NCBI GenBank assembly: GCA_934271235.1
Contig: CAKQQT010000012.1
Coordinates: 1-64,000 of the forward strand
DNA from: an uncultured Clostridia bacterium
GTDB lineage: Bacteria > Bacillota > Clostridia > Peptostreptococcales > Anaerovoracaceae
Reading direction: 5' to 3'
DNA: 64,000 bases
This document shows positions 1 to 7,923 of this stretch, piece by piece. The stretch's first letter is position 1. The number at the start of each line of letters is the position of its first letter. The position numbers and the translations under genes were made by a program. The notes beneath the pieces are model-generated. The model saw nothing but the letters and a program-made list of their open reading frames with translations, searched no databases and had not been told where the DNA came from.

Positions 1-398
1 CGTCTTATTTCATAGGCTGACCCTGAAAGAAAGAGGGCTGCGCCCTAACGGTTATTTTCCGTTAATGCGACAGCCCCGTGCGGTCGCGATCCGCTGCGTG
101 AAAGAAAGGCGAGGGGGGGCAAGGACGCGCGGATTTTGCGCGCGCCCGGCTTCGCGCCGCGGGGTGCGAGGGACAGTTGCCGCGTTCTCGCAGCGGCTGA
201 CCCTCGTTTTGCGCTCTGCGGGAAAGCGCGGGAGATGGCGGATATGGGACGAAAAGCGTAAAATAGGGATGAATGCAGAAGAAAAATACGCGCAGCCATG
301 TTAAAATAGTTTTAATAAGCATATTTGCAAGGCACTTGAAGAGGAATGAATGATGAGAAGGCGCTCGCACGCGCCGGAAAATCGCTGCTGATGAGGGG
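1..398. other. Intergenic start of window with two strong hairpins
   Basis: No convincing gene is visible. Two stem-loops can be read. At 34-82 GGGCTG pairs with CAGCCC and encloses TAACGG/CCGTTA. At 167-210 CGAGGG pairs with CCCTCG, encloses GCCGC/GCGGC, and is followed by TTTT, so it could terminate transcription arriving from the left. The strongly GC-rich stretch at 110-240 gives short overlapping open frames on both strands with no family resemblance. Confidence 0.4.
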
Positions 399-1349
399 GT
401 GGAATGGATGGAACATGCGATCGCGCTTGCATATCTGATTTCTTGTCTGCTGCTGGCGGCCTCCTTTCCAATCGTACTGATCCGCAAAAACCAGAACGGT
501 ACGGAGGACGTCTTTTTCGCGCATATTCAGGGCTTCCTTCTGCTCCTTTTGCTCGCGCTGCTGTTTAATATGATGCTGCATTATTACCAGATCGTATTCG
601 CGTCTGTGCAGCGGGATATTTCTTTGATGCTCTGCAATCTTCTGTGCGATCTCTGCGTTTTTTTCTGGATTGAAATGCAGCGCTGCGTTGTCACAAGCCG
701 GCTGGGAAGTATGGTGCGAAAGCTGTGCCGCCTGTATCTGATCACGTATTTGAGCGTATGGATTCTGGCAAATACGCCGCAGCTGCCGGACAAAATCGTA
801 CTGTGGTATCTGGAGCTGCTCCTGCTGCTGTTTTTGCTGCTTCATGTCATCGCCTCGGGATTTGAACAGCTTCGGGGAAAATCTGCCGATCAATTGTTTT
901 TGCTGTACAGCATCGCGGTCAGCCTGCTGCTGCTCGCAGATTACGCGAGCTATATGTATCATCCCCGCGGAGCGACCCCGGACACGCACCTTACCATCTG
1001 GTTTTGGGGGCTGATCGCCGCACTGACCTTCGGACTGAGTCTGTATAAAGGGATTATGGCACCGGAGGCGCAGCCTGCGCGGGCGGCAGGAGAAATAGGA
1101 GAAAAAGGAGAAAATTCAGAAACATCCGATTTTGAAACTGCGCTGCAGGCGGTAAAAAGGGATTTTGGTTTGACGGAACGGGAACTGGAGATTCTTCGGG
1201 CTTTCTCCTTTGAACATACGAACGCAAAGATCGCGGAGGAACTTTTTATCAGTGAAAATACCGTCAAGACGCATATCCGCAGGATGTTCGGCAAGATGCA
1301 GTGCGGCAGCCGCGGAGAAGCGATCGAGGAAGTCAGAAAGCGTATGTAA
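399..1349 (+). CDS. Membrane-anchored LuxR-type transcriptional regulator
   Basis: The 316-residue protein starts at GTG 399 behind GATGAGGGG; ATG 408 is an alternative. Residues 1-230 hold about six or seven hydrophobic membrane segments with no recognised sensor domain. A charged linker follows. Residues about 250-316 form a LuxR/GerE helix-turn-helix with the usual LTERELEIL start and the recognition-helix pattern AKIAEELFISENTVKTHI. It therefore looks like a one-component regulator that reads a membrane or membrane-soluble signal and binds DNA directly (family knowledge for the HTH, inference for the sensing). It stands alone, followed by a structured RNA and a LytTR two-component system, which may be targets. 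Target and signal are unknown. Confidence 0.8.
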   Translation: MEWMEHAIALAYLISCLLLAASFPIVLIRKNQNGTEDVFFAHIQGFLLLLLLALLFNMMLHYYQIVFASVQRDISLMLCNLLCDLCVFFWIEMQRCVVTSRLGSMVRKLCRLYLITYLSVWILANTPQLPDKIVLWYLELLLLLFLLLHVIASGFEQLRGKSADQLFLLYSIAVSLLLLADYASYMYHPRGATPDTHLTIWFWGLIAALTFGLSLYKGIMAPEAQPARAAGEIGEKGENSETSDFETALQAVKRDFGLTERELEILRAFSFEHTNAKIAEELFISENTVKTHIRRMFGKMQCGSRGEAIEEVRKRM

Positions 1350-1411
1350 AGCTTCGGCGGGAAGTTTTTAGGTTTGCGGGAGGAACGGCGCGATTCAGGG
1401 ATAAACCGCGC

Positions 1412-1440
1412 TTTTGATATGGCCTATATGAAGGTATAAT
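1412..1440 (+). promoter_or_regulatory. Promoter of the structured RNA
   Basis: A perfect TATAAT at 1435-1440 is preceded by TTGATA at 1414-1419 (15-bp spacer) or TTTTGA at 1412-1417 (17-bp spacer). No good start codon with a ribosome binding site follows, and a terminator hairpin closes the unit at 1593-1611, so this promoter most likely drives the RNA listed at 1447-1611. Confidence 0.5.
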
Positions 1441-1446
1441 ATAGGT

Positions 1447-1611
1447 AGAGGATGATTCAACCATGCAAATGAATGATCCGACACTCCTTGTAAGCAGGTG
1501 ATGCAAACTGCGGTTTGCGGCCCATAGATTGGAAACCGCCTGCCTGCTGACCCCTTCAGTGGGCAGCGGTTTCTGGTGTATGACCTTCGGTGCTCCCGCG
1601 CGGGAGTTTTT
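1447..1611 (+). ncRNA. Unrecognised stand-alone structured RNA with alternative pairings
   Basis: A roughly 165-nt unit lies between a promoter and a terminator. Visible structure: (1) hairpin GGATGATTCA (1450-1459) with TGAATGATCC (1470-1479), one mismatch. (2) AGCAGG (1494-1499) with CCTGCT (1543-1548), enclosing GCGGTTT (1510-1516) with AAACCGC (1533-1539). (3) A competing long hairpin in which the same AAACCGC pairs with a second GCGGTTT (1566-1572), with nearly continuous pairing of the bases between. (4) Terminator CTCCCG-CG-CGGGAG plus five T. Use of one AAACCGC by two GCGGTTT partners is the layout of an RNA switch. I could not match it to 6S RNA or any riboswitch class I know. It has no long reading frame. 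Confidence 0.55.
1593..1611 (+). terminator. Rho-independent terminator of the structured RNA
   Basis: CTCCCG and CGGGAG are separated only by CG and followed by TTTTT. It ends the RNA unit before the LytTR regulator gene. Confidence 0.65.
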
Positions 1612-1729
1612 GTAGCAGAAAGAAAAGGGATAAGAGCAAAAAAACAGGGATGAATGTGTAAAAAGAAAGTGTAGACAGCCTCAGCATTTTAAGGTAAGAT
1701 AGAAAAAATGCGAAAAAGGAGGGATAGCC

Positions 1730-2491
1730 ATGAGAGTCGCGATTGTAGACGATGATAAGCGCGAACAGAAGAAGCTGGAAGAAAAACTGGAGATTGTCAG
1801 CGACATTCTGCATGTGCGGATCCTCCATCAAAAGTTCAGTTCGGGTGAGGAATTCCTGGCGGCAGTAAAAAAAGGAGAGATCTTTGATGTCGTGTTGATG
1901 GATATTTACATGCAGGAAGGCTTAAGCGGCATTGAAACCGCGGCGCTCATGCGGCAAAACACCATGGATAATATCCTGATCTTTGTGACCTCCAGCGATG
2001 AGCATATGGCAGAAGCCTTTCCATACCATCCGTTCGACTATATTACCAAACCGATCGCGGACGGTGAGATTCTGCGCGTGATGAGAGATGTGGCGAAAGT
2101 CCTTTCGGAAATCGAAAGCTATCTTGCGCTCGACGCGGGGAAGTACACCATCTATTTTTTACACTCCGAAATCCTGTACATTACGGCGGACGCGAATTAT
2201 TGCGTGGTGCATGCCAAAGAGGAAACCTGCAGGGTACGGATCACCTTCCAGAAGTTTGAGGAAATGCTGGCGGAGGACACGCGCTTCTGCACGATCAACC
2301 GCGGAATTCTGGTGAACCTGGATGAGATTACTTCCATGCAGAATGGCATCTGCAGGATCAGCAACGGAGAAACTTTTCCGATCAACGCGCGCAGAAAGAG
2401 TGAAATCCAAGACGTTTTTACAAAATACCGGTTTATGCAAAGGCGGAAAAGGCTGGCCCAAATGCCGCAGGCACCGCTTGAAGAATCCTGA
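1730..2491 (+). CDS. LytTR-family response regulator (AgrA/ComE-like)
   Basis: The 253-residue protein starts at ATG 1730 behind AAAGGAGGG. The N-terminal receiver domain (about 1-120) has the acidic pocket DDD at residues 7-9, the phospho-acceptor Asp at about residue 58 (VLMDIYM) and the conserved Lys in DYITKP. The C-terminal LytTR DNA-binding domain spans about 135-240 (ILYITADANYCVVHA, then FCTINRGILVNLDEI). The family acts as a transcription activator on paired direct repeats. It lies 18 bp ahead of a GHKL histidine kinase gene, its evident partner. No peptide pheromone or AgrB-like processing gene is visible here, so the signal is unknown. Confidence 0.9.
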   Translation: MRVAIVDDDKREQKKLEEKLEIVSDILHVRILHQKFSSGEEFLAAVKKGEIFDVVLMDIYMQEGLSGIETAALMRQNTMDNILIFVTSSDEHMAEAFPYHPFDYITKPIADGEILRVMRDVAKVLSEIESYLALDAGKYTIYFLHSEILYITADANYCVVHAKEETCRVRITFQKFEEMLAEDTRFCTINRGILVNLDEITSMQNGICRISNGETFPINARRKSEIQDVFTKYRFMQRRKRLAQMPQAPLEES

Positions 2492-2509
2492 AGAAAGGCA
2501 GAAATCGCG

Positions 2510-3877
2510 ATGCACCTACATGAATTTTTCATGGCGGCTGTGGAGAATGCCGTAATCCTGCCGGTTGCGGTATTGATGCTGGCGCCTGTCAAAAACCATA
2601 TCGCATTCCAAAAACAAAATTTTTATCCTGCTATACTGCTGACACTCGTGCTTACCGTACTGGCATTGGCCGCGCTGGAAACGTACCGGAACCGGTTCAG
2701 TGCTTTAGCTGTATGGGTAGTTCTGCTGATCATGCTGCTGTGCTGCTTCCGCATGGTCTCTCTGCAGCGGCATAAGCTCATGTATGTGTTTGCCTCGGCC
2801 GCGGCACTCGTCTCTTTCACCCATTTGGGAAAGGTTCTGCTCGAGGCGTGGCTGTTTCCGGAAAAGGACAGCTTCCTGCCGACGACTTGGGGACTTGTGT
2901 TTCAATGGGCGCTGCTTTTGCCGATGACAGCGGCGGCGTGGTTTTTTTTACATAAGAATTTTGTCTGGATCGCGGAACACTCCGAGAGTAAAAAAATCTG
3001 GAGGTACGCGTGGATCCCATCGGCGGCAATCGCGGTCTGCAATACGCTGTTGGTGCCGACGAGCTACGAGGTGCTGCATTCCCGCGAGGTCATGATCACA
3101 CTGATAGCCGCGGCGCTCCTGCGCCTGCTCTTGTTTGTGCTCTTGCAGCTGATCTTTTATCAGGTGCTGCGCGCGGCATTGGAAAAAATCGAAATCAACA
3201 AAAAGAATCTCGTGCTGCAGCTGCAGGCTCAGCAGTACAGGACGCTGCGGGCTTATTTTGACCGCACGCGGCAGATGCGGCATGACTACAAGCATGTCGT
3301 CCGCACTGTGCAGGAGCTTCGCAAGAGAGGTGACTATGACGGGATCGGCCGGTTTCTGGAAGAATATGAAGCCGTCTCGGCTTTTGGGGAGGAACAGTTT
3401 TCCTTTTGCGCGCAAGCGTCGATCAACGCTGTACTGAGCCACTATATCAATCTGGCGCGGCAACGGCAGATTCGGACAAAATGCGTGGTCAGCCTGCCGG
3501 AAGCGCTGACCGTCAGCGAGGTGGACCTGTCGCTGATCCTCGGCAATCTTTTGGAAAACGCGATCAACGGCTGCCTGACCGTACCTGCGTCGGAACGGCA
3601 CCTTGAGCTTTCGATTGATGTTACAGAAGACGCGGAGCTGTACCTTGTGATCCGCAATTCCTTCGATGGGATTGTTCAAAGGAGAGAGAATCGTTTTGTC
3701 CGCGCGCATGGCGGAGAAGAGGCTGAACGCGGTATCGGGATTTTTTCGGTGAGGGAAACCGCGGCGAAATATGACGGCATGACGGAGTTTGACGCGGAGG
3801 AAAAAGAATTCTGCGCCTGCGTGATGCTGCGGACGCCAAAGAACGAAGCCGATGACGCTCAGCGTCCGGACCTATGA
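2510..3877 (+). CDS. GHKL-type sensor histidine kinase (AgrC-like)
   Basis: The 455-residue protein has about six N-terminal membrane helices (residues 5-240), a coiled linker, then a dimerisation segment with the probable phosphorylated His in MRHDYKH (about residue 258) and a C-terminal GHKL ATPase (SLILGNLLENAIN as N box, then RGIGIFSVRETAAKY as G box). It would autophosphorylate and pass phosphate to the LytTR regulator encoded just upstream. The last 11 residues (from NEADDAQ) are encoded by the start of a roughly 120-bp repeated element, so the original C-terminus was probably altered when the repeat arrived. This is inferred from the identical DNA 121 bp further on. Confidence 0.88.
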   Translation: MHLHEFFMAAVENAVILPVAVLMLAPVKNHIAFQKQNFYPAILLTLVLTVLALAALETYRNRFSALAVWVVLLIMLLCCFRMVSLQRHKLMYVFASAAALVSFTHLGKVLLEAWLFPEKDSFLPTTWGLVFQWALLLPMTAAAWFFLHKNFVWIAEHSESKKIWRYAWIPSAAIAVCNTLLVPTSYEVLHSREVMITLIAAALLRLLLFVLLQLIFYQVLRAALEKIEINKKNLVLQLQAQQYRTLRAYFDRTRQMRHDYKHVVRTVQELRKRGDYDGIGRFLEEYEAVSAFGEEQFSFCAQASINAVLSHYINLARQRQIRTKCVVSLPEALTVSEVDLSLILGNLLENAINGCLTVPASERHLELSIDVTEDAELYLVIRNSFDGIVQRRENRFVRAHGGEEAERGIGIFSVRETAAKYDGMTEFDAEEKEFCACVMLRTPKNEADDAQRPDL

Positions 3878-4003
3878 CCTTGGCGCTGCGAGTGGCGAGC
3901 GGGACGCGCGGGCAGAGCAGACGCAAGTCAGGTGTCCGAGCGAAGGAAGCGGCGAGCCGAAAGACGAAGCCGATGACGCTCAGCGTCCGGACCTATGATG
4001 AAA
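3840..4003 (+). repeat. 120-bp dispersed repeat, locus 1 (one full and one partial unit)
   Basis: The 33-bp stretch beginning GAAGCCGATGACGCTCAGC occurs at 3845-3877 and again at 3966-3998, period 121 bp. The full unit (about 3884-4003) contains the family core GGCAGAGCAGACGCAAG-CAGGTG and TCCGAGCGAAGG that also appears at 17.8 kb and 51.0-51.3 kb. GTCCG near the middle can pair with CGGAC at the 3' end. The unit ends 22 bp before the start codon of the next gene, on the same strand. The first partial unit supplies the C-terminus and stop codon of the kinase. Confidence 0.8.
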
Positions 4004-4025
4004 TACGAAAGGAGATGTGAGAGAT

Positions 4026-4403
4026 ATGGGAGTTGCTGTACTTACTTCAAAAATCAATGATTCAACCGTGATATGCCGGAAGCTGCTTGAGGAGACACTG
4101 AAACAGCGAAGATATTTGGAATATGTAGAGTTCGCGGATACGGTCGGCCTTTTGCAGTCACTCGATTGCTGCCGTTACGGCACAGTCATTTTGCGCGATG
4201 ATATTTCGAACATGCTGGAAACCGCGCAGAAGATCAGAAGCAAGCATCCCAAGATACGCATTGTGTTTCTGACAGACCATGACGAGCTCCACGCGCGGGA
4301 CTGCGGCATGCCCGCTGATTTTTGCGCGCCGGCCTATCCGGACGCGAAACAGATTACGCGGCTGATTGAAAATCTTTTTGTGAAAGAAAGCGCAGCCAAC
4401 TAA
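4026..4403 (+). CDS. Small receiver-like protein, unassigned
   Basis: The 125-residue protein probably starts at ATG 4026. GTG 4017 is too close to the GGAG at 4011. The pattern resembles a response-regulator receiver fold: VAVLTSKIND, then YGTVILRDDISNML in place of the usual phospho-acceptor strand, then KIRIVFLTDHDE and a proline-containing FCAPAYPD near the usual KP position. The acidic cluster at the N-terminus is missing, so normal phosphorylation is doubtful and no output domain follows. It lies downstream of the LytTR pair with the repeat between them. It may modulate that system (inference). Otherwise it is a hypothetical protein. Confidence 0.55.
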   Translation: MGVAVLTSKINDSTVICRKLLEETLKQRRYLEYVEFADTVGLLQSLDCCRYGTVILRDDISNMLETAQKIRSKHPKIRIVFLTDHDELHARDCGMPADFCAPAYPDAKQITRLIENLFVKESAAN

Positions 4404-4455
4404 ATCCTCTGCTATCAACTGCAATACACATGGTTCAATTTTCTTTTTTGCACAC

Positions 4456-4490
4456 CCCCGCGGCCGACAAACAAAGGCCGCGGGGATGCT
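4456..4490 (+). terminator. Rho-independent terminator invaded by a group IIC intron
   Basis: A perfect 10-bp stem CCCCGCGGCC (4456-4465) / GGCCGCGGGG (4476-4485) is followed by ATGCTCTTTG. The natural T tract seems to continue after the intron as CGTTTTTTG (5300-5308). Group IIC introns are known to insert just behind such terminator stems. Confidence 0.85.
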
Positions 4491-4494
4491 CTTT

Positions 4495-5299
4495 GTATGA
4501 CAGGCATGCCGTTCGTCTGTGGTGAAAGGCCACAAGGGGCGCAGCTGCCAGCGAACCCGACAGCAACTTGCAAGGTTCACATCGTGAGGTGCGGGCGAGA
4601 AGAAGCAACAGCGAAATCGTAGCTTGACGGACAGAAACTTGGCGGACAGAAACCTAATATGAAGGCTTGCATAGCGGATAAGTGGGCAAAGCGCCATGAA
4701 GTCCAAAAGGCAATCGTAACCTATGCAGGTAGATTAGCAGGCAGGCGAGGAAAGATGAGCGGCTTATCCCGTGAGACCTCATAGGCAGGTGTACCTGTAG
4801 TAACAACGAACTGTGAGGAGTACCCTCGCTGCGCTGGGGCAGGCCCTCAGCAGAAGCCATAGCAGCGAGGAAGTCTCTGTAATGGAGACCGAGCGAAGGG
4901 CTGAACAATTCAAGTCAAATGGACTTGTGAAAATCCGCATCCATACCCGACGAGGAAGATCGTAGCAAAGACGGAAGGAAGGCAAGACCCCACCAAGATT
5001 CCATCAAAAGATTCGAGAGGAAGCTGAAGCAGCTGAAAAAGCGAAGCTGGTCCGTGACAATGGACGAACGAATCAAAAGATTGAATCAAGTTATCCGTGG
5101 GTGGATCAATTACGAATGGGAAGTATGAAAGAAAATCTCAAGCGGCCGCAAGAACTACAGGATTGCGTCTCATGAGCAAAGAAATCCTCGCGAAACGAGG
5201 ACTTCTTTGCTGTTTGGATTATTATTTGAATTGAACCGCCGTGTGCCGAACGGCACGCGCGGTGGTGTGAGAGGGGCTACAAGTTAGCCCCTGCTCGAT
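4495..5299 (+). mobile_element. Decayed group IIC intron with deleted maturase
   Basis: About 805 bp. The 5' end GTATGACAGGCATGCC resembles the GUGYG start and first helices of group IIC ribozymes such as the Oceanobacillus intron. The 3' part is clearer: domain V reads GAACCGCCGTGTGCCGAACG then GCACGCGCGGTGGTGTGAGAGG (5233-5274), followed by a domain VI hairpin GGCTAC-AAGT-TAGCC and a CTCGAT end. Between lies only the tail of the reverse transcriptase/maturase reading frame, so most of the protein (normally 400 residues or more) is lost. Position directly after a terminator stem agrees with class C target choice. It can no longer move by itself. Splicing would need a maturase supplied from elsewhere. 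Confidence 0.85.
5006..5234 (+). pseudogene. ltrA: Remnant of group II intron maturase C-terminus
   Basis: From 5006 one frame encodes a maturase (GIIM) domain piece including KRSWSVTMDERIKRLNQVI and RGWINY, then runs off frame into a stop at 5126. The expected continuation (MGSMKENL) is in the next frame. A third stretch at 5172-5234 (EILAKRGLLCCLDYYLN then stop) matches the usual maturase end. Thus there are at least two frameshifts and the reverse-transcriptase domain is missing. The homology is from recalled family patterns. Confidence 0.8.
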
Positions 5300-5335
5300 C
5301 GTTTTTTGTCTGTTTCCGATCGTCTGTCTGTACGA

Positions 5336-6778
5336 TCACTTTCCCGTCACATGGCTGATAAAAGCGGAAGCATTTTCTGCACCGATATGGAACGTAAAGG
5401 ACTTGCCGGAGTTCATCTTCACGAACAGATATCCGTTGTCGCTGACGCCGAAATTGATGACGGAGTCAGTCGGATTGCTGGTCGATTTGAACGTGACATG
5501 GACATTGCCGCTTTCGTACGCGGAATGTTTTGCCAGCGGAGCACTTCCGTTTGCAAAGGCATAGGAGGAAACCAGTTCCTGAATGCTGCTGACGTTAAAC
5601 CTGTGATAAGAGGAATAACCGATCTGCGCGCCTTTACAGAATACAGCTTTGGCAAACGATGCGGAGGAATTGAGCCCTGCATCGGACAAGAATTGTCCCA
5701 ACGTTTCCGGTACATAGTCGTCGCTCATGTAGAGCAGCGTCTGGCTGAAACCGTCGACATCGACTGCGATCAGGAAGTCGGAAGAAACATTCTTGACTTT
5801 CCGGACTTTCGCGCTCAGTGTCGCATGGTTCGTCGTTGAGGTCTCCGGGATCTCGAGGGAGATCGTTTTGATCTCGGATGCGGTCGCCGCTGTGGTCGTT
5901 GCTTTTTCAACCACATAGTTGCTGCCGGAAACCGTGAGCGTGGAAACCGAGCTTTCTGCGAGGATCTCGCGGTTAAAAGCAATATCGCCTGTTCCCGGAG
6001 CGCCCGGCGTCACCTTGTCATCGCCGACGACATAATTGCCATTGCCGTCATCCGGGGCCGGAGGAGCAACGGTACCCGAATTGTTTCCGGAGTTGTTGTC
6101 CTTGCCGGTATTGCCGTTGGAAGAATCGGAATCATTGTCTGCCGGAACAGGCGGCGGATTGTCGCCTTTGAAAGAATCGGAACCGTTCTGTCCATTGTTT
6201 GTGCTTGCCGGATCTTTGACATTCTGAGAACCGCCGTTTCCGGAATCGTTTCCGTCCGTATCCTGCGGCTGCTCGTCATTCGTATGATTACCGAAAAGAT
6301 TACTGAGAAAACCGCCCTTGTTTTCGTCGGCGGGATCTTGCCCGTCGCCGGAACCGTTCTCTGCATCGATCAGATCATCGGCATCCGGGTCGGTCACTGC
6401 GTTCGGGTTCTGATCGTTCGGGGAGGTGACAACCGTCGGGTTGTCGATCGCCGTATGGATGAAATCCCAGGCGCGGTCTCCGGATGCAGAGCCGAAAACA
6501 GTAAAGGTTGACAGCAAAACGATAACGCCGGCAACTGCTGCCGTGCTGTAATACCATATTGATTTAGTTGTATGCTTCTTAGCTTTTGCTGCGGGTCTTT
6601 GCGAAACGGTCAGATCTTCGCATGCTCTGCGCATCTTCACATCGTCAAAGGACACCACATGTTCTGATGTTTCCGGGGAAGCATCCAATGCTGCAATCTT
6701 CGCCAGCAAGTCGGTGACCACCTCGTCAGACGGTACCATTTGTTCTTTCATGCTGCGAATCCTATCGTCAGTCATCAT
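5336..6778 (-). CDS. Single-pass membrane anti-sigma factor
   Basis: 480 residues. A cytoplasmic N-terminal part (1-80) carries a segment able to bind sigma. One membrane helix follows at about 88-108 (IWYYSTAAVAGVIVLLST). A long extracytoplasmic linker of Asn, Gly, Asp, Pro and Ser spans about 110-265, and a folded C-terminal domain of roughly 200 residues has no family I recognise. The start ATG overlaps the stop of the upstream ECF sigma gene by 4 bp (ATGA), the classic sigma/anti-sigma arrangement. Function as the membrane inhibitor of that sigma is inferred from this coupling and topology. The C-terminal domain is presumably the envelope sensor. Confidence 0.78.
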   Translation of the reverse strand: MMTDDRIRSMKEQMVPSDEVVTDLLAKIAALDASPETSEHVVSFDDVKMRRACEDLTVSQRPAAKAKKHTTKSIWYYSTAAVAGVIVLLSTFTVFGSASGDRAWDFIHTAIDNPTVVTSPNDQNPNAVTDPDADDLIDAENGSGDGQDPADENKGGFLSNLFGNHTNDEQPQDTDGNDSGNGGSQNVKDPASTNNGQNGSDSFKGDNPPPVPADNDSDSSNGNTGKDNNSGNNSGTVAPPAPDDGNGNYVVGDDKVTPGAPGTGDIAFNREILAESSVSTLTVSGSNYVVEKATTTAATASEIKTISLEIPETSTTNHATLSAKVRKVKNVSSDFLIAVDVDGFSQTLLYMSDDYVPETLGQFLSDAGLNSSASFAKAVFCKGAQIGYSSYHRFNVSSIQELVSSYAFANGSAPLAKHSAYESGNVHVTFKSTSNPTDSVINFGVSDNGYLFVKMNSGKSFTFHIGAENASAFISHVTGK

Positions 6779-7272
6779 GCGTCTACCTCCCGTATCTTCG
6801 CTTTCATCATCTCGCGGCCGCGATTGAGCTGGACCTTGACCGTACCCGGCTTGATCTGCAGAGTGCGGCTGATCATATCGATCGACATATCCTCGAAATA
6901 GAAAAGCTGAAGAACGATTCTATATTTTTCCGGAAGCTGGCGCAGCGCTAAGTGAACTGCGTTCTCTTCCTTGGATTGAAATTGAAAGGAACCTTCCTCC
7001 ATTTCGTCCATCGGCACGGTACGTTTGCGGTAAGTGCTGTCAACCACACGGAGCGAACAATTGATGGTCGTTCGGATCAGCCACGCCTTGCGATGCTCTT
7101 CATCGTTAAACTGCGGTCTGACTCTGAAATAGATCAGGAAAACCTCCTGAAAGATGTCGTCCGCATCGCTGCGATTGTTGGTGTAGGACAGTGCCACGCC
7201 GTAAATGGTGCTTTTATAACGCTGGATTATGGTTTCAATACTTTCATCTTGTACGAAAGTATGATCCTGCAT
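6775..7272 (-). CDS. ECF-type RNA polymerase sigma factor
   Basis: 165 residues. Region 2 (about 10-80) includes SDADDIFQEVFLIYFR and region 4 (about 110-160) includes LPEKYRIVLQLFYFEDMS with the HTH ISRTLQIKPGTVKVQL. Short sigma-70 proteins with only these two regions direct polymerase to stress promoters and are held inactive by a partner. The gene is translationally coupled to a membrane anti-sigma gene. Upstream on the same strand, TGTAACC at about 7317-7323 followed by TTTCAAGGGG resembles the -35 of an ECF-dependent autoregulated promoter (weak evidence). Confidence 0.9.
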   Translation of the reverse strand: MQDHTFVQDESIETIIQRYKSTIYGVALSYTNNRSDADDIFQEVFLIYFRVRPQFNDEEHRKAWLIRTTINCSLRVVDSTYRKRTVPMDEMEEGSFQFQSKEENAVHLALRQLPEKYRIVLQLFYFEDMSIDMISRTLQIKPGTVKVQLNRGREMMKAKIREVDA

Positions 7273-7483
7273 CCTTTCTCCTCCTTACATGAATAACTCA
7301 AATTTACCCCTTGAAAGGTTACACAAAAATTAAAAAATTTTAAGAATTTTTCTCAGCTTGTGAAGACCTTTCCAATCTAACTAACATAGTATACCAAAAA
7401 AACAGAAAAAATGCAAGAGCACGGCGGATGAAAAGAGGGTGCCGGATCAAAAGAGTGCGCCGGACCAAAAGAGGACGCCCGCG

Positions 7484-7840
7484 CATTTTCGGATGTATAA
7501 TGTACTGCTTTTCGGCGGGTTTTCAAAATTTTGCACGCGGCAGGGGGCATGCGGATGAAAGGATTTGACAGATAGAGAAAGAATCTCCTGTCACTCCGGA
7601 ATTTCGTTTGTCGAAGGTTGTCGAACCTTGTCAAACCTTGTTGAACCTTATCAAAAATGCTCGATGCGTGTCGCAGTGCATGCGTGTCAGAAAACTTTTT
7701 TAATTCGATTTAATTTGAAGAAAATGTAAAAAATGAGCAAAAATGTGCCGGACCAAGTGAAAATCTCGCTTTAGGCCGTGCAGATTTTTCAAAAAGGACG
7801 TAAAAGCAGTACATTCTACATACTTAGAAAATTCTGGAAA
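7484..7840. mobile_element. MITE-like non-coding element, copy A
   Basis: Perfect 14-bp terminal inverted repeats AATGTACTGCTTTT (7499-7512) and AAAAGCAGTACATT (7802-7815) bound a 317-bp unit without a gene. The inverted similarity continues inward for about 40 bp (AAAATTTTGCACG against CGTGCAGATTTTT) and outward (GCATTTTCGGATGTA against TACATACTTAGAAAATTCTGG). A diverged copy in the same orientation lies at 44239-44550. The middle of copy A has a 10-bp tandem repeat (TTGTCGAACC type, about 7609-7658). Size and termini fit a miniature inverted-repeat element; no clear target duplication is seen. Confidence 0.75.
7609..7658 (+). repeat. 10-bp tandem repeat inside MITE copy A
   Basis: Successive units read TGTCGAAGGT, TGTCGAACCT, TGTCAAACCT, TGTTGAACCT and TATCAAAAAT. 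Copy B at about 44363-44382 keeps only about two units (TTGTCGAATC, TTGTTGAAAA), so the array length differs between copies. Confidence 0.65.
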
Positions 7841-7923
7841 TGCTCAACGCTTCGGGGGTCGATATGCAGAAATGCACGGCGCTTCGGGGATCAAAATGCG
7901 GAAGCGCTGCTGCGGCATTTCGG

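Noticed and set aside
1447..1611. Assignment of the structured RNA as 6S RNA
   Set aside because: The 5' and 3' ends do not pair into the long closing stem with central bubble expected of 6S RNA.
5306..5839. Plus-strand frame of 177 residues
   Set aside because: Shadow of the anti-sigma gene on the opposite strand.
7273..7923. Minus-strand frame of 85 residues at 7377-7634 and others in the gap
   Set aside because: They lie in the MITE copy and its flanks, have biased composition and no ribosome site.
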